A DNA stretch of 64,000 nt from an uncultured Verrucomicrobiae bacterium (lineage in GTDB: Bacteria; Verrucomicrobiota; Verrucomicrobiia; Limisphaerales; UBA1100): the NCBI GenBank assembly GCA_937775205.1, contig CALKBX010000023.1:21946-85945 (forward strand), given 5' to 3'. Positions within the stretch are counted from its first letter, which is position 1; the number at the start of each line of letters is the position of its first letter. Positions 45,141 to 53,671 of the stretch are shown in pieces. The position numbers and the translations under genes are program-made. Under the pieces are notes generated by a model. The model was not told the origin of the DNA and searched no databases. It worked only from the letters and a program-made list of their open reading frames with translations.

Positions 45141-46166
45141 TCAATCCTCAATCGCCGCGCGCGGTTTGTATTTCTTGGCTAATGCCAACACGGTGTTGAG
45201 GCGTTTCATTCCTCCAGTGCACGTCGGATCGCTGAGGTTGGCGGCGGCGGCGCAGACGGCGGCAAATAAACTTCGCTGGATTTCCCAGCCTTCGTGAATG
45301 CCCAACAACATTCCGGTGCAAAATGCATCGCCCGCGCCGGCTGCGCCTTGGATGTATTTTTGCGGCAGCTTCAATGACGATTGCCAGTGATCCGTGCCGC
45401 CCCGCGTGCGGGCAAAGCCGCCTTCGGGGAAGTGCACGCACACGAGTTCTTTTACGCCGAGTTGGAGCAATGCGCCGGCGGCGTGCCGCAGTGCCACGGT
45501 GTCCAGCGTGCCGTCAGTGCGGCGGATGGTGAAGCCGGTGGTTTTGCCCGCTTCGAATTCGTTGAGGATACAGTAGTCCACAAACGGCAGTGTGGGCGAA
45601 ACGATTTTGGCAAAGCGATCGCTGTCTTCGCTCACGCAATCGATGCTGGTTTTCAAGCCCGCCCTTTGGGCCTTGGCGCAGAGGGCGGCGGCGCGCGTGC
45701 CGTATTTTTTATCCGGCGCATCCATCGCATCAAGCAACAGCAGATAACCGATGTGGAAAATTTTCGCCTTCGATTTTTTGAAGTCCAGCCCCTTGCCATC
45801 CCACAAGGCATTAGCGCCGCGACAATGAAAAAACGTGCGCCGCCCGGTGTCCACTTCCGTCATCACATCAGTGTACGACGTAGGCGCGCGGTCGGTAGTT
45901 TGGATTAGTTGGGCGTCAACCTTGTACCGCTTGAGGTCGGCGAGAATATATTTACCGAAGTCATCCTTGCCCACAAACCCCGCTGCGCTGAGCGGAATTT
46001 TCGCGCCCAGCTTAGCGAGGTTTACCAGCAAATTATACGGCGACCCGCCCGTGCCCTCGCTTTGGCGCAGAATGTTGGCCAGCGTTTCCCGTTGCGGAAA
46101 CACGTCCACCATCTTCACCTGATCGACGATCCAGTTCCCCCCCGCCAAAATTCCATTGCGTTTCAT
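45141..46166 (-). CDS. PfkB-family carbohydrate kinase
   Basis: 341 residues from the ATG at 46166; 22 additional codons upstream are unlikely. Sugar-site motifs: GILAGGNWIVDQVKMVDVFP and EGTGGSPYNLLVNLAKLGA, GFVGKDDFGKYI. Signature near residue 277: GAAGAGDAFCTGMLLGIHEG, with the catalytic Asp. A cysteine-rich last third (CAAAANLSDPTCTGG) is unusual. The substrate is a sugar or nucleoside, unspecified. Convergent with efp, with only 9 bp between stops. Confidence 0.88.
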   Translation of the reverse strand: MKRNGILAGGNWIVDQVKMVDVFPQRETLANILRQSEGTGGSPYNLLVNLAKLGAKIPLSAAGFVGKDDFGKYILADLKRYKVDAQLIQTTDRAPTSYTDVMTEVDTGRRTFFHCRGANALWDGKGLDFKKSKAKIFHIGYLLLLDAMDAPDKKYGTRAAALCAKAQRAGLKTSIDCVSEDSDRFAKIVSPTLPFVDYCILNEFEAGKTTGFTIRRTDGTLDTVALRHAAGALLQLGVKELVCVHFPEGGFARTRGGTDHWQSSLKLPQKYIQGAAGAGDAFCTGMLLGIHEGWEIQRSLFAAVCAAAANLSDPTCTGGMKRLNTVLALAKKYKPRAAIED

Positions 46167-46327
46167 AAGCAAAAATAACCAAAAAAAGAGACAACCGTTT
46201 ATAGCGGTCGCCTTGGGAAAGTGTCGAGCCAATCATGGCTGCCGTGGCGGCGAATGAGGGTTGTTAAAAATTTATTCACATCATTTGACGAACCGGCATT
46301 TATGACGTACGTTGCGGCCATTGCGCT

Positions 46328-46546
46328 ATGAACACGCCGCATTATCACATCAACATTTTCTGGAGTGCCGAGGAAGATTGCTTCATCGCCGAAATCCCCG
46401 ACCTCAAACACTGCACCGGTCAGGGCGATACCCCCGAGGAAGCGCTGACCGATGTCATGGAAGCGCAGGACACGTGGATCGTCGCCTGCCTCAGCGCCGG
46501 TGAGCCCGTGCCCGATCCGGAGTACACCGCCTCGGTGGAGGCGTGA
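46328..46546 (+). CDS. HicB-like (DUF1902-type) protein without HicA
   Basis: 72 residues covering one HicB-like fold: YHINIFWSAEEDCFIAEIPD, LKHCTGQGDTPEEALTDVME, AQDTWIVACLSAGEPVPDPE. HicB antitoxins normally pair with the HicA mRNA interferase. No HicA-like frame is visible on either side, and no C-terminal DNA-binding domain is present. Most likely an orphan member with a regulatory or unknown role. Good ATG, ordinary composition. Confidence 0.8.
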   Translation: MNTPHYHINIFWSAEEDCFIAEIPDLKHCTGQGDTPEEALTDVMEAQDTWIVACLSAGEPVPDPEYTASVEA

Positions 46547-46619
46547 TGGGGTAAATGAGTTGCGAGTTGCCACCCACTCGACCCTCGACCCTCGGCTCTT
46601 GACCCCTTACCTTCGCGCC

Positions 46620-47384
46620 GTGTTCCGCCCCTGCATTGATCTGCACGAGGGACGGGTGAAACAAATTATCGGCGGCACGCTTTCCGATTCCACGGATGGG
46701 CCGCAGACCAACTTTGTTTCCGACCGCCCCGCTTCGTGGTACGCCGAGTTATATCGCAAGGATGACTTGCGCGGCGGTCACGTCATCCAGCTTGGCCCCG
46801 GCAATGAAACCGCCGCGCGCGAAGCCCTTGCCGCGTTCCCCGGCGGCCTCCAACTCGGCGGTGGCGTGAATGCCGATAACGCCGCCGAATGGCTTGATGC
46901 CGGCGCGTCGCACGTCATTGTCACCTCATGGGTTTTCCGCGAAGGCCGCCTCGATGCCGAACGCCTTGCCGCTTTGGTAAAAACCATTGGCCGCGAGCGC
47001 CTCGTGCTTGATCTTTCCTGCCGCCAACGCGACGGCCAATACTGGGTGGTCACCGATCGCTGGCAAAACTTCACCGAATTGCCCATGAACGAAGCCACCC
47101 TGAAAACCCTCGCCGTCAGTTGCGCTGAATACCTCGTGCACGCCGTCGATGTGGAAGGTCAACAAACCGGCATCGACCTGCCCCTCGTGCAAACCCTCGC
47201 CGCCGGTTCACCTCTCCCTGTCACCTACGCCGGCGGCGCGAACTCCCTTACCGACCTCGAGTCAGTACACCAAGCCAGCGCCGGCCGCGTCCATTTAACC
47301 ATCGGCAGCGCACTGGACATCTTCGGCGGCGAACTCAAATACACCGACTGCATGGCATACAATCGGCGACACACGGATCAATAA
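46620..47384 (+). CDS. hisA: HisA, eukaryotic-type phosphoribosylformimino-AICAR isomerase
   Basis: 254 residues from the GTG at 46620, chosen because FRPCIDLHEGRVKQIIGGTL is the conserved start; the longer open frame upstream overlaps the HicB-like gene in another frame and is not credible. A TIM barrel for the fourth step of histidine synthesis: catalytic Asp7 in the first motif, HVIQLGPGNETAAREAL, GGLQLGGGVNADNAAEWLD, VIVTSWVF, LVLDLSCRQRDGQYWVVTDR, VHAVDVEGQQTGID, VTYAGGANSLTDLE. The FRPCIDLHEGRVKQI start and several insertions match the eukaryotic (HIS6-like) rather than the usual bacterial HisA. No other his gene adjoins. Confidence 0.87.
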   Translation: MFRPCIDLHEGRVKQIIGGTLSDSTDGPQTNFVSDRPASWYAELYRKDDLRGGHVIQLGPGNETAAREALAAFPGGLQLGGGVNADNAAEWLDAGASHVIVTSWVFREGRLDAERLAALVKTIGRERLVLDLSCRQRDGQYWVVTDRWQNFTELPMNEATLKTLAVSCAEYLVHAVDVEGQQTGIDLPLVQTLAAGSPLPVTYAGGANSLTDLESVHQASAGRVHLTIGSALDIFGGELKYTDCMAYNRRHTDQ

Positions 47385-47385
47385 T

Positions 47386-47446
47386 TTTCACCACAGAGGC
47401 ACAGAGAACACAGAGGGATGGTTTCTCTGCGCCTCTTTGGTAAATT
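47386..47446. repeat. Dispersed inverted repeat with CACAGAG arms, copy 2
   Basis: Left arm TTTCACCACAGAGGCACAGA with a second CACAGAG, right arm CTCTGCGCCTCTTTGGTAAA, imperfectly complementary. It lies just after the hisA stop codon. Same family as 27,789-27,855 and 53,542-53,661. Confidence 0.8.
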
Positions 47447-47535
47447 AAAAAACGACCGAACCCCAATCACCAAGGAAACCCCAAACTTGGTCATTGGGCC
47501 TTGGAACTTCGGCCATTCCCCTTTATTTTCACGGC

Positions 47536-48246
47536 ATGCGAACCACCATCCTACTAATTGCTGCTATGCTCGCCACTGCGAATCTTTATGCCCAAGCGGA
47601 GAAACCCAAGCGCAAACCCAATCCTATTTTTGCGCCGGTGAAAGACGATCCCAAGCTGCCGCGCGTGTTGTTGATTGGCGATTCGATTTCGATTGGATAC
47701 ACGCTGGCGACGCGGGAGTTTCTCAAGGGCAAGGCCAACCTGCATCGCATCCCCACCAACGGCGGCCCCACCACCAAAGGCCTTGCGAGCATCGAGGCGT
47801 GGCTCGGCAAGGGAAAGTGGAATGTCATCCATTTCAACTGGGGACTGCACGACCTCAAGTATATGGGACCGAAGGGGCAGAATTTGTTTCCCAAGGATAA
47901 GGGCGGCAAACCGCAAGTGCCTCTCGCGGCGTATGAGAAAAATCTGGAGCAGCTCGTCGTGCGTTTGAAAAAGACGGGGGCGAAATTGATTTGGCGCAAC
48001 ACCACTCCCGTGCCGCCGGGCGCGAAGGGGCGCTACGTGGGCGACTCTATTAAATACAACACCGCCGCCGCGAGCGTGATGAAAAAGCACGGCGTGCCCA
48101 CGCACGATCTGTTCACGATGAGTAAAGTGCGAATGAAAGAACTGATGCTGCCAGCCAACGTGCACTACACCAAAGAAGGCTCGCGCGTGCTGGGCAAAGA
48201 CGTCGCGCGCGTGATTGCCGAGGAGTTGAAGGCGCTGAAAAAATAA
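47536..48246 (+). CDS. Secreted SGNH/GDSL hydrolase
   Basis: 236 residues from the ATG at 47536, which opens the signal peptide [20 protein letters not shown]. Blocks: [20 protein letters not shown] (block I, catalytic Ser in GDS), [23 protein letters not shown] (block III region with N-x-G-L-H-D), and [20 protein letters not shown] (block V, with the His three residues from a YTKEG in place of DxxH). It probably deacylates a carbohydrate. Two bp before the thymidine kinase gene, so transcribed together. Confidence 0.82.
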   Translation: MRTTILLIAAMLATANLYAQAEKPKRKPNPIFAPVKDDPKLPRVLLIGDSISIGYTLATREFLKGKANLHRIPTNGGPTTKGLASIEAWLGKGKWNVIHFNWGLHDLKYMGPKGQNLFPKDKGGKPQVPLAAYEKNLEQLVVRLKKTGAKLIWRNTTPVPPGAKGRYVGDSIKYNTAAASVMKKHGVPTHDLFTMSKVRMKELMLPANVHYTKEGSRVLGKDVARVIAEELKALKK

Positions 48247-48248
48247 CG

Positions 48249-48845
48249 GTGGCCAAGCTATTTTTTTATTACTCGTCGATGAACGCGGGGAAGTCCACCA
48301 CCCTGCTGCAATCGGCACACAATTACCGCGAGCGCGGGATGCGACCGTGGCTGTTCACTCCGCAGCTGGATACCCGCTCCACCGAGGGCCGCGTCACCTC
48401 GCGCATCGGGCTCGACGCCGAGGCGCACGCCTTCACGCCCGCCGACGATTTGCACGCGATCGTGCGCGCCCAAGCCGAGCCCATCCATTGTGTGCTCGTT
48501 GACGAGGCGCAGTTTCTTTCGCGCGCGCAGGTTTTTCAATTGGGCGAAATCGCCGATGCCCTAGGCGTGCCCGTGTTGGCCTACGGATTGCGCACCGATT
48601 TTCAGGGTAACCTTTTTGAGGGCAGTCAACATCTACTCGCGTGGGCCGACAAGTTGGTTGAAATCAAAACCATCTGCCACTGCGGCAGCAAAGCCACGAT
48701 GGTCCTGCGCACCGATCCCGACGGCAACGTCCTGCGCGAAGGCGCCCAAGTGGAAATCGGCGGCAACGAACGCTACGTCTCCGTCTGCCGCAAACACTTC
48801 AAGGAAGGAATGGCGACGAGGCAACCGGGTGATTTGCCCCTGTAG
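48249..48845 (+). CDS. tdk: Thymidine kinase (type II)
   Basis: 198 residues from the GTG at 48249, two bp behind the SGNH hydrolase. Walker [21 protein letters not shown]. Walker [17 protein letters not shown], with the catalytic Glu. Lasso/zinc region: [14 protein letters not shown] and later SVCRKHF give the zinc-binding cysteines (CHC and a later C; the fourth ligand may be His). Phosphorylates deoxythymidine in pyrimidine salvage. Cytoplasmic tetramer in the family. Length normal. Confidence 0.95.
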   Translation: MAKLFFYYSSMNAGKSTTLLQSAHNYRERGMRPWLFTPQLDTRSTEGRVTSRIGLDAEAHAFTPADDLHAIVRAQAEPIHCVLVDEAQFLSRAQVFQLGEIADALGVPVLAYGLRTDFQGNLFEGSQHLLAWADKLVEIKTICHCGSKATMVLRTDPDGNVLREGAQVEIGGNERYVSVCRKHFKEGMATRQPGDLPL

Positions 48846-48942
48846 CCCGATCCACCGGTCCGGGCCACAAATGCACTGAATTTACGGATTCAGATTTACG
48901 AATGACGAACCCAACCGATCGTCATTCGTAAATCTTCAATCG

Positions 48943-49758
48943 TCATTTCACCTCATATTTCCCATCCGGCAAACGCGTGGGCAATTTGTATTTCGCATCC
49001 GTGATGAGATTGAAAATATTTGGATCCCGCGTGCGGACGAGTTCGCGGCTGTGCAATTTCCACTCGTGGGAAATTTCCTCCTGTCGCCGCTTTGCCGACT
49101 GCGCGCCGAACGCCGAAGTGATCGCCCAATAAAGATACTCCGTGCATTGGCAACCGTAATCACACGTGCGGTCGTCGTACGTAAACCACGCCCCCTTCGG
49201 ATACCGCCGCGGCACACGCCGGAAATGCCCGCCGCGTGCGCGGTCGAGGCATTGCGCCAAAACCGTGCCGGGGCGTTCGCCAAAAATTTTCGGGTACGCA
49301 TTCGCATAGCCCTCGTGCGTGATGAGATGCAGCACCTCCTCCAACGTGGCATCAAAGCGGCCGCCACCGGGTAACGTCTCCGTGGCAAACTGCCCTTGGC
49401 CGGCGTGAAATCCCGCACGTTCAAACGCCTCGCCATCCAGCCGATCCATCGCGCGCTCATTCTCGGCCACTGCCATAAACGCATTGCGCTTCACCAGCTC
49501 GGTCACCACGCCGGGATTGTCCGGCTTGCCGTCCTCGTCGTTATCCAAATACTCCGCGAGTACGATGGCAATGTGGCGCAGCTTGGCCGCCGGGGTTTGG
49601 GCTGTGCCGAATACGCGCACGCCAAAAACATTAATGTGTTGGCTGAAAACTTTTTGAAATGGCTTGTGCTTGCCGCCGGGCACCGGAGTGATTTTGAAAT
49701 CCGGAATGGCGGCGGTTACTGCAAGCGCGCCACTCAAAAAGAGAAGGGTGAATTTCAT
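48943..49758 (-). CDS. Conserved secreted protein, unknown function
   Basis: 271 residues from ATG 49758 (a TTG codon just before is open too). Signal peptide MKFTLLFLSGALAVTAAIPD. The mature part has HINVFGVRVFGTAQTPAAKL, YLDNDEDGKPDNPGVVTELV (calcium-loop-like DNDEDGKPD), RFDATLEEVLHLITHEGYAN and DRTCDYGCQCTEYLYWAITS. The run E-x-x-x-x-H-x-x-x-H-E (EEVLHLITHE) looks like an inverted zincin arrangement, so metal binding is likely; proteolysis is not shown. It starts 3 bases past the KamA-like gene stop on the same strand. Confidence 0.72.
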   Translation of the reverse strand: MKFTLLFLSGALAVTAAIPDFKITPVPGGKHKPFQKVFSQHINVFGVRVFGTAQTPAAKLRHIAIVLAEYLDNDEDGKPDNPGVVTELVKRNAFMAVAENERAMDRLDGEAFERAGFHAGQGQFATETLPGGGRFDATLEEVLHLITHEGYANAYPKIFGERPGTVLAQCLDRARGGHFRRVPRRYPKGAWFTYDDRTCDYGCQCTEYLYWAITSAFGAQSAKRRQEEISHEWKLHSRELVRTRDPNIFNLITDAKYKLPTRLPDGKYEVK

Positions 49759-49761
49759 CAA

Positions 49762-51081
49762 TTATTCGTCATTCGCAAACTGCAATTCTGCCACATTCGA
49801 CTGGTCAGATTCGAAGAAGAATTCCTCATCGCCAAATGCCGGCTTCAAGTCATCGAGCCATGTGGCTTGGGGATCGAACTTGGCGAAGAACACCTGATTC
49901 GCCCAGTCGGGATTGCGGCCTTGGATGAATTTGAGCACGAAGACGCGTTCGCCGTGGATTTTGGCCAAGCCGTCCACCAGCACTTTGCCGGGGGTGCAGC
50001 TCATGCTCGGGCCGCGCACGGTGCGGGCGAGTCCGCTTACTTGGCGATACGCCCGCGTGAAAATATTGTGCGCGCGGGCCAGCGGCACTTCGAAATAATT
50101 TTTCGGGCCCGTGTCGCGTTCCACAAACATATAATAGGGCACCGCGCCGAGCGAAACTTGTTTGCGCCAAAGCGCAGCCCACACGTCCTGATGATCGTTC
50201 ACGTGTTTGATGAGCGGTGCTTGGCAGCGCACCACCGCGCCGGCATCAATCACCCGCCGCACGGCCGCCTCGGCTGCCGTGGTGGAAAGCTCCACCGGAT
50301 GACTGCTGTGCGCCATGAGCGCGAAGTGTTTGCCCGCCGCGCGGACTTCGCCGATGAGCCGCAGGAAATCATCGGCGTCCTCGCCGTCGGTAAATCGATA
50401 CGGCCAATACGCCAGTGCCTTGGTGCCGATGCGGATGCTGTTGAGATGCGGGATGGCGAGCAGCGGCTCAATATAATTACGCAGGAATTTCGTCTTCATC
50501 ACCATCGGATCACCGCCGGTGATGAGTACGCTGCAGATTTCGGGATTGTCGCTCACGTACTGCACGAGCTGGCCGGCTTCTTTGCTGGCAAATTTCAAAT
50601 CGCGGTCGCCGATGAATTGCGCCCAGCGAAAACAGTACGTGCAGTAAGCGTGACAGGTTTGGCCCTGCGTGGGGAAGAAGAGCACGGTCTCGTTGTACTT
50701 GTGCTGCATGCCCTCGAGCGTGTCGCCACCGAAGTGCGGTTTATTGAGTTCCATCTGCCCAGCGGGATGCGGATTGAGCGTGGCGCGAATTTCATCGGCC
50801 GCCAATCGCAGCTCGGCTTCGGGGGCTTCTCGCGTCACGAGGTCGCGCATGCGCGAAAAATCGCCATCGGCCAACATCCCGCGCTGCGGAAAGGTGAGTT
50901 GAAACATCGGGTCATGCGGGAGGTCATCACGATCAATGAGCTCTTCGAGCACGTAGTCGTTCACCTTAAACGGCAACACGGCACTCACCGCCTGCATGTC
51001 CGCCACTTGCGCGCGACTGAGCCCCAGCATTTCACCCACTCGCGGCAGGTCGTTTCGGGTATTCACACGATAATTTGGCAT
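49762..51081 (-). CDS. KamA-family radical SAM protein (lysine 2,3-aminomutase-like)
   Basis: 439 residues from the ATG at 51081; an open extension of 75 codons upstream has no conserved features. The radical-SAM cluster is C143-H-A-Y-C147-T-Y-C150, with the following FRW instead of FRR. Then SVLITGGDPMVMKTKFLRNY, HLNSIRIGTKALAYWPYRFT, and ALMAHSSHPVEL, QAPLIKHVNDH, and VPYYMFVERDTGPKNYFEVP: the standard KamA/EpmB barrel blocks, including the lysine/PLP-site region. Catalyses amino-group migration by a PLP and SAM radical mechanism if active. It is longer than EpmB (about 340 residues) and matches full-length KamA better. The context gives no pathway. Confidence 0.85.
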   Translation of the reverse strand: MPNYRVNTRNDLPRVGEMLGLSRAQVADMQAVSAVLPFKVNDYVLEELIDRDDLPHDPMFQLTFPQRGMLADGDFSRMRDLVTREAPEAELRLAADEIRATLNPHPAGQMELNKPHFGGDTLEGMQHKYNETVLFFPTQGQTCHAYCTYCFRWAQFIGDRDLKFASKEAGQLVQYVSDNPEICSVLITGGDPMVMKTKFLRNYIEPLLAIPHLNSIRIGTKALAYWPYRFTDGEDADDFLRLIGEVRAAGKHFALMAHSSHPVELSTTAAEAAVRRVIDAGAVVRCQAPLIKHVNDHQDVWAALWRKQVSLGAVPYYMFVERDTGPKNYFEVPLARAHNIFTRAYRQVSGLARTVRGPSMSCTPGKVLVDGLAKIHGERVFVLKFIQGRNPDWANQVFFAKFDPQATWLDDLKPAFGDEEFFFESDQSNVAELQFANDE

Positions 51082-51239
51082 AGTTCTTTTGTTGAAAATC
51101 AGTGTTGATTTCCAGCGGAATCGGTGGAAACAGTGTGCCCTAAATGAGCGTTCGAGCCAAGGCCCATCCCTCAAAACCCCCATTTTATCTGGAAATTCCG
51201 CCATTGCCTGCCCCACGCGCGCGCGATAGGATTCGGCGC

Positions 51240-52619
51240 ATGAAGCTCCTTCTTTCCTTGGCTGCCGTTTTGCTTTTTGTAATGCCAGCGGCGGGCGCGA
51301 AGGCACCGAACTTTATCGTCATCTTTTGCGACGACTTGGGCTATGGCGATCTTGGCTGTTTCGGGCATCCCACCATCGCCACGCCAAACCTCGATCGCAT
51401 GGCGGCGGAGGGGATCAAGTTCACACAATTTTATAGTGCTGCCTGCGTGTGCACGCCCAGCCGCGCGGCGTTGCTCACCGGCCGTTTGCCCGTGCGCAGT
51501 GGAATGTGCAGCGACAAACGCCGCGTGCTTTTCCCCAACAGCGCCGGGGGTCTGCCGCAAAGTGAAATCACGCTGGCCGAGGGTTTGAAAACCAAAGGCT
51601 ACGCCACCGCCGCCATCGGCAAATGGCACCTCGGACATCTGCCACAATTCCTGCCGACGAACAATGGCTTCGACACTTACTTTGGCATTCCGTACTCGAA
51701 CGATATGGATCGCCTCGCCAGCGCGCCCAAAGGCCGCGAATCGTTTTGGAAACCGAAGGTGAAATATTTTAACGTGCCGCTAATGCGCGATACAAAAATC
51801 ATCGAGCGCCCCGCCGATCAAACCACCATCACACGGCGTTATACCGAGGAGGCGATTGAGTTCATCAAGGATCACAAAGCGAAACCCTTCTTTGTGTACC
51901 TCGCCCACAGCTTGCCGCACATTCCGTTGTTTCGCGACACGGCGTTTGAAGGCGTTTCCAAACGCGGCTTGTACGGCGATGTCATCGAGGAGATCGACTG
52001 GTCGGTCGGGCAGGTTTTGAAAACGCTAAAAGCCGAAGGGCTTGACGAAAACACGCTCGTGTTTTTCACCAGCGACAACGGCCCGTGGCTGATTTTCGAC
52101 ACCCACGGCGGTTCAGCCGGCCTTCTGCGCGATGGCAAAGGCAGCACATGGGAAGGCGGCATGCGCGAGCCGGGCATTGCGTGGTGGCCCGGAAAAATCA
52201 AGCCCCACACCAGCCACGCCATCACCAGCACGATGGATATTTACACCACCTGCCTCACGCTGGCCGGGGCCAAAGTGCCCGCGGACCGCGTGGTGGATGG
52301 CCGCGATCTTTCGCCGATTTTATTCAAGGGCTCAAAAAGCGTGCGGAACACTTTTTTTTATTATCGCGGCGAACAACTCTACGCCGTGCGCCAAGGCCCG
52401 TGGAAGGCGCACTACATCACCCGCCCCGCTTACGGCCGCGGCGCGCCGGAGAAACACGACCCGCCCGCGCTGTATCATCTCGACCACGACCCCTCAGAAA
52501 AACACAACCTCGCGAAGGACAACCCCGAAGTGCTCGCCGCCATCGCCAAGGCCGTCGCCCAACACAACGCCAAACTCAAGCGCGGCAAAAACCAACTCGA
52601 TTTAATCATTAAAAAATGA
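51240..52619 (+). CDS. Arylsulfatase-type sulfatase (formylglycine type)
   Basis: 459 residues from the ATG at 51240, start of the signal peptide MKLLLSLAAVLLFVMPAAGA. Active-site residues are all present: metal aspartates in IFCDDLGYGDLG (D31, D32), the maturation motif C71-T-P-S-R with LLTGR, AAIGKWHLGHLPQFLPTNNG, SLPHIPLF and FFTSDNGPWL. TWEGGMREPGIAWWPGKIK is a typical S1-family block, and a DUF4976-like tail ends with DHDPSEKHNLAKDNPEVL. Probably secreted and acting on sulfated glycan fragments. It overlaps the DUF1080 lipoprotein gene by the four bases ATGA, so the pair is co-translated. Confidence 0.95.
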   Translation: MKLLLSLAAVLLFVMPAAGAKAPNFIVIFCDDLGYGDLGCFGHPTIATPNLDRMAAEGIKFTQFYSAACVCTPSRAALLTGRLPVRSGMCSDKRRVLFPNSAGGLPQSEITLAEGLKTKGYATAAIGKWHLGHLPQFLPTNNGFDTYFGIPYSNDMDRLASAPKGRESFWKPKVKYFNVPLMRDTKIIERPADQTTITRRYTEEAIEFIKDHKAKPFFVYLAHSLPHIPLFRDTAFEGVSKRGLYGDVIEEIDWSVGQVLKTLKAEGLDENTLVFFTSDNGPWLIFDTHGGSAGLLRDGKGSTWEGGMREPGIAWWPGKIKPHTSHAITSTMDIYTTCLTLAGAKVPADRVVDGRDLSPILFKGSKSVRNTFFYYRGEQLYAVRQGPWKAHYITRPAYGRGAPEKHDPPALYHLDHDPSEKHNLAKDNPEVLAAIAKAVAQHNAKLKRGKNQLDLIIKK

Positions 52620-53542
52620 AAACCCTCACCGTCCTTTTCCTCTCACTCGCACTGTTGGCCATCGGCTGCACGGATTTCCAACAAAACCAACGCAACCGCG
52701 CCGCGCAGCAATATGAAAACCTAAACTTTTTCATACAAGACACCGGCGCGCTGGCACTGTTGCCACCGCCCACCGCCCAACCTTCCGCATGGGCGTCGCT
52801 TTTCAATGGCACCGACCTCACCGGCTGGAAGGAAACCGACTACGCCGGACGCGGCAATGTGAAAATCGAAAACGGCGAACTGCACATCGAGAACGGCCTC
52901 GTCATCACCGGCGTCACGTTTACCAACAACGCCGTGCTACCGAAAACGAATTATGAAATCAGCTACCAAGCCAAGCGCGTGAACGGAAGTGATTTTTTTG
53001 GGCTACTGACATTTCCCGTGGGCAACCAGCACGCGTCGCTCGTCACCGGCGGTTGGGGCGGCGCGGTCACTGGCATCTCCAACATCAACAGCATGGACGC
53101 CTCCGAGAACGACACCACGGTTTACCTCAAATACAATCAGGATCAGTGGTTCACCTTCCGCCTGCGGGTGACGCCGGAAAACCTCAGCGTGTGGATGACG
53201 CCCAAGGAACATCTCATTCCCCTCAACGCCACCGTAGCCAGCATCGTGAAGGCTTACCAAACCGAGGGCGCCGCTGCCGGCGAAACCCTCAGCGCCAAAG
53301 ATGCCGAAGCCGCTCTGCGCGCGCTCAATCCCCACCTCGACAAAAACATCCCCGCCCGCGACACGATTTATTTTCCCGGCGAAGCCCAAATCATCGACGA
53401 GCCCATCAAGGACAAAGTCGTGCAAATGCGCGCCGGCGAAATCGAACTCTCCGCCCCACTCGGCTTCGCCACTTTCCAAAGCTACGGCGTCATCCGCAAC
53501 GCCCGCATCCGGCGGTTGCCAGAAAAACCGACCGGGAAATAA
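52616..53542 (+). CDS. Lipoprotein with 3-keto-disaccharide hydrolase domain (DUF1080)
   Basis: 308 residues. Lipoprotein leader MKTLTVLFLSLALLAIGCTD (lipidated Cys 18). Then WASLFNGTDLTGWKETDYAG and NVKIENGELHIENGLVITG, the signature start of the DUF1080 fold (3-keto-glucoside / 3-keto-disaccharide hydrolase or carbohydrate-binding beta-sandwich); later SDFFGLLTFPVGNQHASLV and GWGGAVTGISNINSMDASEN. The second half has an inserted helical part (LSAKDAEAALRALNPHL). Translationally coupled to the sulfatase, pointing to a shared glycan substrate. Confidence 0.85.
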   Translation: MKTLTVLFLSLALLAIGCTDFQQNQRNRAAQQYENLNFFIQDTGALALLPPPTAQPSAWASLFNGTDLTGWKETDYAGRGNVKIENGELHIENGLVITGVTFTNNAVLPKTNYEISYQAKRVNGSDFFGLLTFPVGNQHASLVTGGWGGAVTGISNINSMDASENDTTVYLKYNQDQWFTFRLRVTPENLSVWMTPKEHLIPLNATVASIVKAYQTEGAAAGETLSAKDAEAALRALNPHLDKNIPARDTIYFPGEAQIIDEPIKDKVVQMRAGEIELSAPLGFATFQSYGVIRNARIRRLPEKPTGK

Positions 53543-53661
53543 TCACCACAGAGGCACAGGGAACACAGAGAGGTAGGGAGTGCTGTCCCAGCGCGACGAG
53601 GTGGTTTGGAACAAACCGCCCCACCATTCATCTTTTCAAATCTCTGTGCCTCTGTGGTAAA
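53542..53661. repeat. Dispersed inverted repeat with CACAGAG arms, copy 3
   Basis: Left arm ATCACCACAGAGGCACAGGG plus ACACAGAGAG, right arm TCTCTGTGCCTCTGTGGTAA, with about 70 bp between them that includes a small hairpin-like GGTTTGGAACAAACC. Arms are close to perfect. Lies between convergent genes, like copy 1. Same family as 27,789-27,855 and 47,386-47,446. Confidence 0.85.
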
Positions 53662-53671
53662 AAAGAAAGCT

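Noticed and set aside
46233..46619. HicA toxin partner for the HicB-like gene
   Set aside because: No frame of HicA size with its His and dsRBD-like pattern is present on either strand.
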